DNA of 64,000 nt, taken from contig JAFJTR010000126.1 in the NCBI GenBank assembly GCA_022559985.1, positions 1 to 64,000 of the forward strand. Direction: 5' to 3'. The notes beneath the pieces were generated by a model. It saw nothing but the letters and a program-made list of their open reading frames with translations, was not told the DNA's origin and did no database searches. The number at the start of each line of letters is the position of its first letter. The stretch's first letter is position 1. Shown here one piece after another: positions 51,909 through 63,027 of the stretch. The position numbers and the translations under genes are program-made. Source of the DNA: Parastagonospora avenae f. sp. tritici 18332-5. Lineage: Eukaryota > Ascomycota > Dothideomycetes > Pleosporales > Phaeosphaeriaceae.

Positions 51909-52612
51909 AAAGCCATCAATCCAGCCACATAACATGTTTCTTCCCCTACCAAAGTGTCTCATCTAGGGGCAAAGCGCGGACAGTGACATGCTACCTGGTT
52001 TCTTCGGCTTGGTCTGGCGTTATGGATGGTGTTTGGGAACGGGCACGGCCGCGGATGGACCGTGGGTTGGACGGCGTCATAGGGTCAATACCAATGAGTA
52101 GCACATACAATGCGTTTCTGTTTCCGCGCTCAAGGGTGTACCTGCATCCCGAATCAGCCCTATCCAGTCCGGTCCGTCCCGATAGTGATGGCTAGGGTTC
52201 ACATGCGAACCGCGGAAGCGAGCCGGAAGTCAGCGTCGTCATGTGCATCACCAGAGGTCGCGGAATATGAAGTATATAAATGTAGTCGCGGAGTAGGAGG
52301 ATCGTAAGATGCTCCCTTCTGCCCCGCATACGGACTACTGTCGCGACACAACTGAGACCCTTGGCTAGTGAAGTTACCCCACCTGTCTAGAGCCAACAGA
52401 AGATCCGCGTGGCCGCCCATAGCTCCTGCTCCAGCTATAACTCTCTTGCGCGCTGTCACTTCTTTTTCTCCCTCACATTTCTCTCATCCCACCAGACCGG
52501 CTTTGGTGATTTAATTGCACTCTCTCCGTCTCATTCATCACTCGGACCTCATATCAGCTCCGAGCTACCCCGCCCCCGCATTACAGCTACCCTCCCTCGA
52601 TAACTCAACAAG
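51909..52612. other. Promoter region of malate dehydrogenase gene
   Basis: About 700 bp. A pyrimidine-rich tract at about 52450-52500 (CTTCTTTTTCTCCCTC and more) precedes the gene, as often seen upstream of highly expressed fungal genes. No ORF of note. Confidence 0.5.
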
Positions 52613-53851
52613 ATGGTCAAGGCCGTTGTTGCTGGTGCCGCTGGTGGCATTGGACAGGTACACATGGACGAGGGCCAGCTCCAGTACACGATTAACATGA
52701 CATAGCCATTGTCCCTCCTCCTCAAGTCCTGCCAGCTCGTCACTGAGCTCGCTCTCTACGATGTAGTGAACTCGCCCGGTGTCGCTACCGACCTGTCCCA
52801 CATCTCCAGCCCAGCGGTATGAGCCCATCTCACTCACGCCATATACGAAGACATGTACTGATGACAGACAGAAAGTCACAGGCTACCTGCCCAAGGATGA
52901 CGGTCTCCAGGGTGCTCTCACCGGCGCCGACATTGTGGTCATTCCAGCTGGCATTCCTCGTTAGTGAACCCCCACGTCCGATTCTGGTATAGCAAGCTCA
53001 TTTCTGCAGGCAAGCCTGGCATGACCCGTGATGATCTGTTCAAGATCAACGCCGGCATCGTGAAGGGCCTCATCGAGGGCATCGTCAAGTACTGCCCCAA
53101 GGCATTCATCCTTGTCATCTCCAACCCCGTCAACTCGACCGTCCCCATTGCCGCCGAGGTCCTGAAGGCCGCCGGTGTCTTTGACCCCAAGAAGCTCTTC
53201 GGTGTCACGACCCTCGATGTCGTCCGTGCCGAGACCTTCGTCGCCGAGATCACTGGCGAGAAGAACCCCGCCAAACTGAACATTCCCGTCATTGGCGGAC
53301 ACTCTGGCGAGACCATCGTCCCGCTCTTCAGCCAGGCCAAGCCTAGCGTCAACATTCCAGCAGACAAGCTCGATGCGTTGGTCCACCGCGTGCAGTTTGG
53401 TGGAGACGAGGTTGTCAAGGCCAAGGACGGCGCTGGTTCAGCCACTCTCTCCATGGCATACGCCGGCTACCGGTAACTTACGGCAGTTCACTAGCATTTC
53501 AATCGCTGACATGAAGCAGATTCGCCGAGAAGGTGATCAAGGCGTCTCAGGGCGAGAAGGGCATTGTCGAGCCCAGCTTCGTCTACCTCCCCGGTGTTAC
53601 TGGCGGTGATGCCATTGCAAAGGCCACTGGCACGGACTTCTTCTCTGTCCCCATTGAGCTTGGCGTAAGTAGATATCAATCACAGAGGAGTGCAGCTGCT
53701 AACAACCACCCAGCCCAGCGGTGCGGAGAAGGCGATTGACGTCGTCAGCAGCGCCAACGAGCACGAGAAGAAGCTGCTCCAGGCCTGCTACGATGGCCTC
53801 AAGGGCAACATCGCCAAGGGTGTTGAGTTTGCTCAGAACCCTCCTCAATAG
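52613..53851 (+). CDS. NAD-dependent malate dehydrogenase
   Basis: Six exons: 52613-52657, 52706-52816, 52872-52959, 53010-53472, 53520-53664, 53714-53851; 329 residues, phases agree. Interconverts malate and oxaloacetate with NAD. The Rossmann loop VVAGAAGGIGQ opens the protein at residue 5, so there is no mitochondrial presequence and the enzyme is probably cytosolic. Active-site blocks: IPAGIPRKPGMTRDDL (mobile loop Args), ISNPVNSTVPI, GVTTLDVVRAETFVAE (Asp and Arg) and IPVIGGHSGETIVPL with the catalytic His. The end, NPPQ, does not match a PTS1. The TAG stop at 53849-53851 overlaps a GTACGT; if that intron is spliced (acceptor ACAG near 53905) the codon still reads TAG. Confidence 0.93.
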
Positions 53852-54161
53852 TACGTCACCATTCTGGTCTGTCGCATCTCGAAATATGCTGACCTTCTCG
53901 ACAGGACACGGCACTTCGTTGCTGTTAATGGGGAACGATTATGAATGAAAACATCACGTTAGACGTGCACGAAATTTTGCACGATTGGGCGAGCAACATC
54001 AGATACAACATACAGATAGCTGAAATATGAGCTTTTCATACAGCCCAGCCAATATTCTCCTTCATGTGAATGCTTCTGACCATTGATATACGCCAAAACA
54101 CCGCCCAATGCCGCTGAAATCACGTTATGCTCTCACCCCCTACTCCTCTACTTTGCTAGAC
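53852..54161. other. Convergent 3' spacer
   Basis: About 310 bp between converging genes; a possible spliced 3' UTR of the malate dehydrogenase gene lies in the first 60 bp. Confidence 0.5.
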
Positions 54162-54983
54162 TCAATTCTTCGCCCCCGCCGTCCGTATCTGAAACGTCGC
54201 CGTAGGCAACGCCGCACAATCCGCCGTCACCGTCGCCGTAATGCCCAAACTCGCCAGACACCCCCTAATCACACCCGCCGGAAAATACAAGAACGGCTGT
54301 ACCCTCGCCTGACTATTCGCATCCCTACCCAGCGCGACATCGCCCGTCGCCGCCACTAGATTCGCCTGCAAGCCCGCGTCGTATTTCTTTGTATCGAAGC
54401 TCATCCTGCCCAGCGGCTTGAAGGTATTATCCGTCAGCACGTAGATGCCGCGATGGTTTGTCTTGAGATTGTCGATTTGTTTTTTGAAGAGCAGGGTCCA
54501 GAGGTCTTTACACAGGAATTTGATGATGTCGAGCGGGGTCGTGGGGCGGGGGGCGTCGCGGGAGAAACTGATTACTATCGCGTTAAATACGGTAGATGGA
54601 AAGGTAGACAGGTAAGGAGTTGATATGTAGGGAATAAGAGGTGGGGGGAGGATTTAATAGACGTACCGCTCAACAACTCCCAAACCAACCCTATACCCCA
54701 ACCCTTCCAAGCGATGAAACACAGCCTCTCGCGCTTCCTCCTCGTCCACGGTGCCTACGGGCCCGCCGCTCGTGCCGTCGTTACTCGTCCCTGAGAGCCG
54801 GTTCGTCTTGGTGGCGCTGCGGGTCCATTCTTCTTCGCGCGCGGCGAGGTCGGCGGTTATGCGATACGCCATGGGGACGAGCTCGATTAGCAGAAGGTCG
54901 AGGCAGGAGGTGTTGACGAGGGAGAAGGTGGGGTCGGTGTAGGATGTTGAGGTGTCGGTTGCGGGGGTGGGATTCGCCGCCAT
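54162..54983 (-). CDS. TRS33: TRAPP complex subunit Trs33
   Basis: Two exons on the minus strand, 54983-54667 and 54567-54162 (99-bp intron); 240 residues. The Bet3/TRAPPC6 fold is visible: SCLDLLLIELVPMAYRITAD, then REAVFHRLEGLGYRVGLGVV and ERFSRDAPRPTTPLDIIKF, WTLLFKKQIDNLKTNHRGIY, VLTDNTFKPLGRMSFD and the final FLYFPAGVIRGCLASLGI block with its Cys. A Ser/Thr/Gly insert (TNRLSGTSNDGTSGGPVG) sits between the first two helices. Trs33 is a shared small subunit of the TRAPP tethering and Rab-GEF complexes at the Golgi. A TG microsatellite lies just upstream. Confidence 0.9.
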
Positions 54984-55014
54984 TGTGGGGGTTTGGAAGT
55001 GGAAGGTTCGGGGG

Positions 55015-55018
<4 letters not shown>

Positions 55019-55056
<38 letters not shown>
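55019..55056. repeat. (TG)19 microsatellite
   Basis: 38 bp of uninterrupted TG repeats, 36 bp upstream of the TRS33 start codon, in its likely 5' leader or core promoter (CA repeats on the coding strand). Confidence 0.95.
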
Positions 55057-55057
<1 letters not shown>

Positions 55058-55661
55058 TGGTGTTGGATGTATGTTGTGACAGCTTGCGATGCTGAATTGA
55101 GGTCGGATAGCGGGGAGGGAGATTTCTTGGGGTTCGAATCGTTGGTTGGAAATCTCACGGCTTGCGTGAAGTGTTATCAACGTGCAACTTCGTGTTGTCG
55201 TTTCCGCGCGGAGCTCGAAGATGTGTGGTAGTGTGTTGGGTTTGAGCATAAGTTTGGGGACGGAGTTGAGCCGCGGTCGATCAAGGGTCCATCGATGTCA
55301 TGGGCTTGGCAACAACCTATATATGGCCTGGGCATGCTTCCACCCGCCATCTTCTTAAACAACATTTATGACACCTTTCAAATACATTGCCATGAGTATA
55401 AAACCTGACATTTGAATAGGAATTGCAAGATTACACTCATGTACCCTCTCATTAATCTTTTCGACTGTTCCACGAATTCTTTCCGATTGTATCAGCATTG
55501 ACATACTGGGATCTGCGTCTTGCTGCCGTGTGGGCTTGTCCCCTTCTACGCTTCGACGTATCTGATAAGGCTTGCGATCGCGTTTCAGGCCAGGACGTAT
55601 GCACACGAATTGAGGATTGTAACTATGGATCTTAGCCAATTCGGCGTTCTCATACTTGCAA
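55057..55661. other. Intergenic, nothing recognised
   Basis: About 600 bp: upstream region of TRS33 and 3' flank of the M24 peptidase gene. Confidence 0.5.
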
Positions 55662-57130
55662 TCATGGGTCCCAGGGACTCTGTGCAAATGGACCGCTCAG
55701 ACTTTCAGCTTCGCCGTCTTCCCTGACAAGCAGCACATCTTCCACTCGCACTCCGAACTTGTTAAGCACGTAAACTCCAGGCTCCGCGGTGAAGGTCATA
55801 CCCGCTCTCAAGATGGCCTCAAAGTTTCCCTGATTCAGATACGGGCTTTCGTGTGCTTTGATGCCAATTCCGTGGCCCAGACGATGGGTAAAATACTCCC
55901 CGTAACCGCCTCCCTCGATGACTTTCCGAGCAGCGATATCCACCGAAGCAGCCGTGTTGTTCGGCTTCATGGATTTTATGGCCGCTGCTTGTGCATCCTG
56001 TACAAGCTGCCAGACCTCGATGTGCTCTTCGTTCTCACGACTATGAAACAACGGGTAGAACGTCCTCGTCACATCGCTGCTGTACCCATACAAATGTGCT
56101 CCAACATCGATGAGTATCAACATCCCGGCTTCCAGCTTCCTCGTCCCATCATAGCCACCATGAGGTAATGCTGCTGACATTCCGAACTCGACGATGTCAA
56201 AGAACGGCTCGAAACCTGCCGCTCGCAAAGTGTCGTCCAGGACGTCTCTGACTTCATTCTCTGTCACGCCGGGGTATAGACACGGTCGCATAGCTCGCAT
56301 GGCTTCTACGGTGCCAGTATTTACCGCTCGCAGAATCTCGACCTCGCGCTCTGTCTTGACCTGCCGCACTGCTTCGACTTCTCCCGCAAGCCCAGAAACA
56401 GTGAACCCAGTAGAACCCAGCCCGCGCTGAATGAAGTCGCGAATCTCTTCATCGACCATGATTTTTGGAGACAGGATCTCGCCCCAGATCTCAGCAGTGT
56501 ACAGGGTAGCATAATAGTCATCCTGCTCTTCATACGTGATGGTCTGAATCTCTTCTTCAAACGGCATATTCAGCAATCTCGCGCGCTCTTCCTCGAAATG
56601 CGGAACCAAAAAAGACGTATTCGCAACGATATCACCATTTGCTGACTTCTCGGGCCGGACGACCATGAGGAACGGACGCTCCTCAGGCTCCCATGATTCC
56701 CATTGCGGTTGCGTGATGTTGGCGTAGTAGCTGAATGTGTACCCTGGCTCAACGGCGAAAGCATCTATGCCTTCTACGACTAAAGCTTTGGCGAGATTGT
56801 TTCGCCGGAGGACGTATTCTTCCAATGGCGGTCTCTCGGCTGTGTCGAGGAACGGAAGGCCAGTAGCAAGATAAGCGTCAATTGAGCATTGGTGGAATTT
56901 CTCTTGCTTGGATTTGAAGATGGTCAGGCCGTTTGTTTGTATGTTTGAGAAGTTCTGTGAGATCTCGCATTTAGTGTCATGGGGGGGATTGGGGAGGATC
57001 TCTGTCAAGAACGTACCCATAGCAAAAGGGCCGCACTGGCAGATAGGCATGCGAGCCAACGCAGGCCAGATCGTGCCCTTGAGCGCGATCCAGGAACATC
57101 GACAGCGTGGGTAGGTAGTAAAGCTTTCAT
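55662..57130 (-). CDS. M24-family peptidase (Xaa-Pro aminopeptidase/creatinase-like) with signal anchor
   Basis: Two exons on the minus strand, 57130-57017 and 56954-55662 (62-bp intron); 468 residues. The spliced N-terminus is MKALLPTHAVDVPGSRSRA, then a hydrophobic anchor (GLRWLACLSASAALLLW), so the protein may be membrane-bound or secretory. A creatinase-type N-terminal domain (PPLEEYVLRRNNLAKALVVE) leads to the pita-bread metal site, in which all five ligands are visible: IDVGAHLYGYSSDVTRTFYP (two Asp), HRLGHGIGIKAHE (His), TFTAEPGVY (Glu) and VRVEDVLLV (Glu). Such enzymes cleave Xaa-Pro bonds or act on small amidines. If the intron is kept, the frame is open from another ATG at 57059, giving a form without the anchor. 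Confidence 0.85.
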
Positions 57131-57581
57131 GTTCTGCCGTCCTAACCAGCCTTCAATGATGATGGAACTGATGGTGGCTGGAGAAAATGGTCATATCAGC
57201 CTGGGCTAGGCCCAGATGGGACTAGACTCCTTCATCGGATGCGTTTATGCGTGTTGTGAGGTAAGGATCATCACAACTTCTCCGGCGCGTGATAAGAGAA
57301 TCATTGCATTATGAACGAGCTAGGAAAGGAATAATTCAAACGAGGCGGTGCGACTCAGAACAATCAGACATCGCTATCACATGCTACGAAACGGTAGCAG
57401 GAAACCCGTTCCGGCCCATTAACACAAGCTTCTTCCGCGACGCACAATTTGGAAGAACAAAAGACCCATTGCAGCTACCGATAAGCATCAACTCGAAAAC
57501 TGCCAGAGCCAGAAAAGGATTGCGATGCCATAGAGACCACAGCATTGCACTTCTAGAGGGTATCGCCATACCAATACACTA

Positions 57582-58484
57582 CTAGCCGCTGGTGTGCTCT
57601 TGGTGGCGAGAATCGATGCCATAGGCCTCCCTCAGTCGAGACATGGCACTTCCACCGCGAACGTGTTCAGACGCGCCGCTCTGCGAGTACCGTGGAGGTG
57701 GTGTAGAGTGTCCACTTGTGTCTGCTTCACGACCACCATCGCGCGAGTAACGGGAGGTCGCAATCGTGTCTGTGGAAGCCGATACTGGCGCTGGCTTGTC
57801 GAGGCTGTTGGTCTTGATGACCGGAAGTTCAATTTCATCGGAGTCTCCGTAGTCCATGTTCTCAATGTATCGAAGAGCAATGCTCAGGATGACGAGTACA
57901 CCGAGGAATCCGGAAAGGTAGCCGAGACAGATCGTGGTTAGTTGGTAGACGTCCGCCGCTGGCTCGTTGTCTCGCAGAACTTTGGCGATTCCGTCAATCG
58001 TCGCGTTCGGTGGCAGGGCGCCCACATGAGGCGGTTTGTGCTCCGCTGAATCAAATTTCCAATGGCCGGCCTGCTTGTTGTTCTTGGGCGACATCCAAGT
58101 GACATCTGCATACTTCCAGTAGATCTCACCCCGATTTTTCCCGAGTAGTGGAATTGTTCCTGACTGGTGCACAGCCCGCGCTTGCTGCCAGCCACACGCA
58201 TTGGCATCGTTAAGCCAGAGGAGATGGAAATCGTCCAACTTTAGGGCACTCTCTAGAGCGTCAGGATAGTACTCAGTGTAGCCGGTCTTGATGCCATAAC
58301 GGAAGGTCGTATCATTGGCAGCGCTGAAAAAGATGAATTTGTGAGAGAAGCCTGACTGCTGGCATGCGATGCGTTTGTCTGTGAAGTTGACCGATCCGAG
58401 GTGTGGCACGCTGAGTGCACTAGGAAGAGAAGATAGTAGGAGGAGGACGTAAGTGACACAAGAATTCATGACTGCGGTTGACAT
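57582..58484 (-). CDS. Type I membrane protein, unknown function
   Basis: Single exon, 300 residues; family not recognised. A signal peptide (about residues 1-25, VLLLLSSLPSALS) is followed by an ectodomain of about 160 residues with three Cys (IACQQSG and ANACGWQQ) and N-glycosylation sites (NFTDK, ANDTTF, PNATID). A membrane helix (ICLGYLSGFLGVLVILSIAL, about residues 186-205) leads to a cytoplasmic tail of about 90 residues rich in Ser, Asp and Arg (SRYSRDGGREADTSGHST), probably phosphorylated. It might be a surface sensor or receptor-like protein; no domain supports a firmer statement. Confidence 0.7.
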   Translation of the reverse strand: MSTAVMNSCVTYVLLLLSSLPSALSVPHLGSVNFTDKRIACQQSGFSHKFIFFSAANDTTFRYGIKTGYTEYYPDALESALKLDDFHLLWLNDANACGWQQARAVHQSGTIPLLGKNRGEIYWKYADVTWMSPKNNKQAGHWKFDSAEHKPPHVGALPPNATIDGIAKVLRDNEPAADVYQLTTICLGYLSGFLGVLVILSIALRYIENMDYGDSDEIELPVIKTNSLDKPAPVSASTDTIATSRYSRDGGREADTSGHSTPPPRYSQSGASEHVRGGSAMSRLREAYGIDSRHQEHTSG

Positions 58485-59011
58485 ACACGAGCGAAGGTAT
58501 GTTTATGGGTTATGCTGATGATCGGGTGATGGGATGGACAGATGGTTGCAACATTCTAGATGTCGATCTCTGGAAGTAGTTATTGTTGTTTCATGAGGGG
58601 CTCCTGGCCCATTGGCACGACTGATTACGGAGAAGTCGCAATGGTGATTGCAAAAGTCGAGGACCACGGCTTCTTGTTTTAGCAAAAGCGAAGTGCCAAA
58701 GTAAGTATCTAGGCAAGCCCACTCCCTGGACGCCGAGCGCTAGGCGATGATGAGAAATAGAATGAATTCGTCGTTTGACTGTTAGTCGATCAGTCGCGGA
58801 ACCACTCGCTGACGGTCGATTGAATGCTGTGTGACCAATAGACCAATCATGCTACCATGGATTGAATATGCGCGCCCGTCTTTTACACATGTACTAACCT
58901 GATTCGTTGTGCCTCTCCCACTTCACATGATTTTAGCGGGGATAAACAAACGGATCATCGGTATGTCGCTGACACAATTGTTTAAAGGGTTCTTCCCCGC
59001 GCACCTCGACA
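58485..59011. other. Divergent intergenic region
   Basis: About 530 bp shared by the promoters of the membrane-protein gene and the P450 gene. Nothing else recognised. Confidence 0.5.
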
Positions 59012-60738
59012 ATGCACACTTTTACTGCAGCGATGGCTACATCAATCTCGGGACTTGATCTTCTTGCGACGACTTTCTCCATCTTCGTCACATATGTCAC
59101 TAGTATTGTTATCTACAGGCTGTATTTCCACCCATTAGCCAAATTCCCAGGACCTTTCTGGGCGAAGATTTCGACGATTCCGTCTTGGTGGCAGACAAGA
59201 AAACAGAACAGGCATCTGTGGTTGCTGGAATTGCAAGAGGAGTATGGTAAGCGAGGAGAATCAAGACACTGAAACTACCGAATACTGACAACCGAAGGTG
59301 TCACTTTTCGCTATCGACCTGACAGTGTTTGCATCAATACTCCAAACGCATATCGGGACATCTACGGTCCCCGTGGCAATGTTCGAAAAGGCGACTCGTA
59401 CAAGTTCTGGCAGCGTACAGTAGACGCCCAAAACACCTGGAACACCACGGACGTCAAAGCTCATGCCCGGAAACGCCGCGTGCTGAATTACGCCTTCTCT
59501 GAAGCGGCTCTACGCAGCGCGGAGCCCTTCATACACAGCAATATTGATCGATGGCTTATTTTGCTAGGTCAACACAACACTGTAGGTCAGACTTGGACGA
59601 ATTCGATTGACATGGCGGACCAACTTAGCTATCTCGTTTTCGATATTTTGGGCGACCTCTGCTTCGGAAAATGCTTCGATATGAAAGAACCCGGCAACAA
59701 CCTTAGACACGTCATTGAACTGATGGTCGCATACATCGAGACGGGGAATCCTGTAATGGTTTTGCGCGATCCAGATGTCATCCATCTAGCTAACACGTCT
59801 AGATCCTCTGGTCGCCTCTAGGTTCCTTGTGGATCTGGCTCAAGCCAAGAGGCCTCGACAGAATCCTGGCACTTGTAACTCCGGCCAAGATCCTAGCTTG
59901 GGATGCTTTTGTTGCAAATTGTCAAAAGGAGCGCGCACAAAAGCAGTATGCATCCAAAGGCATGGCGGATTCCGAAATTCGCAAGGACTTCTTTCACTGG
60001 CTGTTCGAGGCCAGAGATCCAAATACAGGAGAAGGATACACTCTACCAGAACTGAATGCCGAATGCGAGGTCTTGACCGTCGCGGGATCAGACACCACCG
60101 CCACGGTCTTATCCGCACTCTTCTTCTACCTCTGTCGCAATCCGCATGTACAGGAACGGCTCGTGAAGGAGATCGAACGCGCATTTTCGAGCTACGACGA
60201 CATCAAATCCGGAGCCGCGCTCCAATCTTGCACATACCTCACTGCTGTTCTGAACGAAGGTCTGCGCATGTCGACACCCATTGCCGCGGATCTGCACCGC
60301 CAAGTTCTTGCTGGAGGTACGAATATTGACGGACATTACTTGCCTGAAGGTTCCATGGTTGCTAGCACCTCGTGGTCTTTGCACTATAATGCAGACTACT
60401 ATCCTGAGCCCACGAAGTTTCTACCCGGGCGCTGGATCGTTGGGGAAGCAGGATCGACCAAAGAATGCGTCGAGTTGGCTGATAGCGCAGCTTACGCCTT
60501 CTCAATGGGTCCGAGAGGCTGTCCTGGCAAGAACGTAGCCTGGCTAGAGATGAGGCTGGTGATGGCGAAGGCGATCTGGAAGTACGAGATCAGGCAAGAT
60601 CCAGACAACAAACTCGGAGGGGGTAGCTCTGACGGAGAATGGGGTCGTCGAAACGAGGATCAGTATCAGACCTACGATTCTTTCGTATCCAATCGAAAAG
60701 GGCCCGTCGTGCGACTGAAGGAGCGAGTCCGTGGCTAG
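59012..60738 (+). CDS. Cytochrome P450 monooxygenase
   Basis: Three exons, 59012-59246, 59298-59752 and 59803-60738; introns of 51 and 50 bp; 541 residues. An N-terminal membrane anchor (ISGLDLLATTFSIFVTYVTS) precedes FHPLAKFPGPFWAKI, the Pro hinge. P450 motifs: I-helix VAGSDTTATV, K-helix LNEGLRM (ExxR), PEPTKFLPGRW, and the heme loop FSMGPRGCPGKNVA with the axial Cys. It is an ER enzyme needing a P450 reductase. The layout is that of secondary-metabolism or xenobiotic P450s (HPLAKFPGP, FLPGRW), but the substrate is unknown. The neighbouring MFS transporter and membrane protein could belong with it, yet no backbone synthase is in the window. Confidence 0.92.
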
Positions 60739-61275
60739 GTAAATTGTTCGCTTCAAGTAGCCTTACGATCATTTGCGATTGCATGCATATGAGCTGTGAG
60801 GATTGGCGGTGGTCTCCTATATGAAGTCATATTAAAGATGGATTGAACTCATGAATTTGAAGTTGGAAAGCTGAACTAAACCGCCTTTGTACTGACCGGA
60901 GTTCTCAGACACAGCGCTGGAAATCGCACTGCGTCATCTTGAATCTCGATGAAGCCATGCAGACAAGATGCTGCATCTTTCGTGTGGGGCAGATTTGATT
61001 TGTAGTTCTTGCTAAATCTTGACCTGATCTAGATTCACATTTGCCATCGGAGTTTTGTCAAATCATCATGTACTTGGTATCCTGTTCCCCTGCTGTATCG
61101 TGCTATCGGTCATGCATGTGGTGGATCTGTTGCCGTGATGACTCAAATGCGCAAACCTACTCCTCCATCTGATCTTGCACCTCTTGTCACACAGTGATCA
61201 CCACGACTTCACACATTTACATTCCAGCGAAAACAAAAATTGGATCGCAAACACCGTTGCGTCCATCACGGAAGG
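60739..61275. other. Intergenic, promoter of MFS gene
   Basis: About 540 bp, no gene seen. Confidence 0.5.
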
Positions 61276-63027
61276 ATGGTTTCACCAGATACAACCACCC
61301 CGCTCCTACCTCGGCCCACCAATTCTCCACCTGGAAGCAGCCTCAACTCAGCAGATGATGCTCAAAACCTTCGCATCGACAATGATCTCGACTCAGCCCA
61401 AGACGAGAGCCTTTATGACGAAGATACGACGGTTTGCACATCGACCACCGCCGTCATGAGCAAATCGCCCGCTTCTGTCGGCCAAATCGTGTCCGTCCTG
61501 CTGATCGGAAGCTTCATCTCCAGCGCCGATGGCTCTTTGCTGTTCGCGACTCATCCCATCATCGCCTCTGAGTTCAATGCGCTACATGACTCAACTTGGC
61601 TCATAGCCAGTTTTGCTCTCGCCCAAGCAGTCTCGCAGCCTTTGTACGGGAAGCTGAGTGACATATATGGGCGCAAGTCCATGCTTATATTAGCTTACAC
61701 ACTCTTTGGCACTGGCCTGGTAATGGTAGGGGCTGGACAGTCGATGTCAGCCTTGATCTTTGGCCGAGTTGTTTCTGGTCTGGGCTCGAGTGGTATGACA
61801 AGCCTTGTCTCGATTCTCATCACAGACCTGGTGCCGTTGCGGGACGTTGCGACATGGAGATCATATGTCAATATTGCAGCGACAACGGGTCGAAGTATTG
61901 GTGGTCCTCTGGGCGGCTGGTTGACTGATACTGTCGGCTGGAGATGGTCATTCTTAGGCCAGGCCCCAGTCGCAGGCATGGCAACACTGCTGATCGCCTT
62001 GACGCTTCCTGCTCATTCTACGGAAGACCTCGAAGATGGCTTGGAACGTAGCAAGTTTGCACGCATTGACTTCATGGGGGCGATTTGTATGACGCTCAGC
62101 TTACTTGGGCTACTTTTACCGCTCGAGATTGGTGGTGACCGCGTTGCATGGTCTTCTCCAACAATCTTCGTTTTATTCGGAGGCGCTGTTGTCTTTGGGG
62201 CACTTTTCCTGGTAGTCGAAGCCTGGGTAGCGAGAGAACCAATCGTCCCGGTCCATCTACTGCAGCATCGAGACGTGGTAACGACTGGCTCCATCATGCT
62301 CTGCCAGTGTGCTGCGCAAACTACTCTCATGTTCGCGGTCCCACTTTACTTCCAGATCACATCCCACGTCTCCAACACTGTGGCCGGAGCGCATCTAATT
62401 CCTGCTGTCGTCGGTAACGCGATCGGTGGCATCATTTCGGGGCGGATCATCCAACGTACTGGACGCTATAAAGCTCTTGCCGTCGTGGCTTCTATATCAG
62501 CATCGACTGGCTTCTTCCTGCTGGCCTTGCGCTGGCATGGAGATACAAACTGGCTTGAGTCTCTGTACATCTTTCCTTGCGGTTTTGCCATGGGGATCAT
62601 GCAGTCTGCGTTGTTCATCGGTATACAAGCTGGTATTGCTCCCGAATATTCCGCGATTGCAGCTTCCATGCTATACTTGACGCAGCCCACGGGTAACGTC
62701 GCAGGGCTGGCAGTTGCCAGCGCCGTGCTACAGGAAACACTTCGGAAAGGACTTGGTCTGCGACTAGAAGAGCTGGGGTATGACGGCAAGATGAAGTCAA
62801 ATATTATTAGAAAAGCTGTTTCGGATGTTCACTATGTCTACAGAGCCACTCCGCAAGTTGCTAAGGCGGTGGTAGGATCGTATGTCGACGCACTGACATG
62901 GACGCATGGTAAGGCCCCAACAAAGACGCATACTCACAAGATACTGATCAACACAGTGCTATCTTTGGCTTGTGCACTCGCTGCTTTTTTCGGAAGCCTG
63001 CTCCTCCGCCAACACAAGCTCCGATGA
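61276..63027 (+). CDS. MFS transporter (DHA2-like)
   Basis: Single exon, 583 residues from the ATG at 61276. A cytoplasmic leader of about 75 residues precedes the membrane part. MFS motif A is GKLSDIYGRKSML between helices 2 and 3, motif B-like GRVVSGLGSSGM follows, and GPLGGWLTDTVGWRWSFL is a motif-C-like block of drug/H+ antiporters. About fourteen hydrophobic segments can be counted, which fits the DHA2 group; the overall look is of the vacuolar basic amino acid (Vba) or multidrug type. The early helix SFISSADGSLLFATHPIIAS carries the Asp in helix 1. It probably moves small molecules by proton exchange at the vacuole or plasma membrane. Confidence 0.88.
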   Translation: MVSPDTTTPLLPRPTNSPPGSSLNSADDAQNLRIDNDLDSAQDESLYDEDTTVCTSTTAVMSKSPASVGQIVSVLLIGSFISSADGSLLFATHPIIASEFNALHDSTWLIASFALAQAVSQPLYGKLSDIYGRKSMLILAYTLFGTGLVMVGAGQSMSALIFGRVVSGLGSSGMTSLVSILITDLVPLRDVATWRSYVNIAATTGRSIGGPLGGWLTDTVGWRWSFLGQAPVAGMATLLIALTLPAHSTEDLEDGLERSKFARIDFMGAICMTLSLLGLLLPLEIGGDRVAWSSPTIFVLFGGAVVFGALFLVVEAWVAREPIVPVHLLQHRDVVTTGSIMLCQCAAQTTLMFAVPLYFQITSHVSNTVAGAHLIPAVVGNAIGGIISGRIIQRTGRYKALAVVASISASTGFFLLALRWHGDTNWLESLYIFPCGFAMGIMQSALFIGIQAGIAPEYSAIAASMLYLTQPTGNVAGLAVASAVLQETLRKGLGLRLEELGYDGKMKSNIIRKAVSDVHYVYRATPQVAKAVVGSYVDALTWTHGKAPTKTHTHKILINTVLSLACALAAFFGSLLLRQHKLR

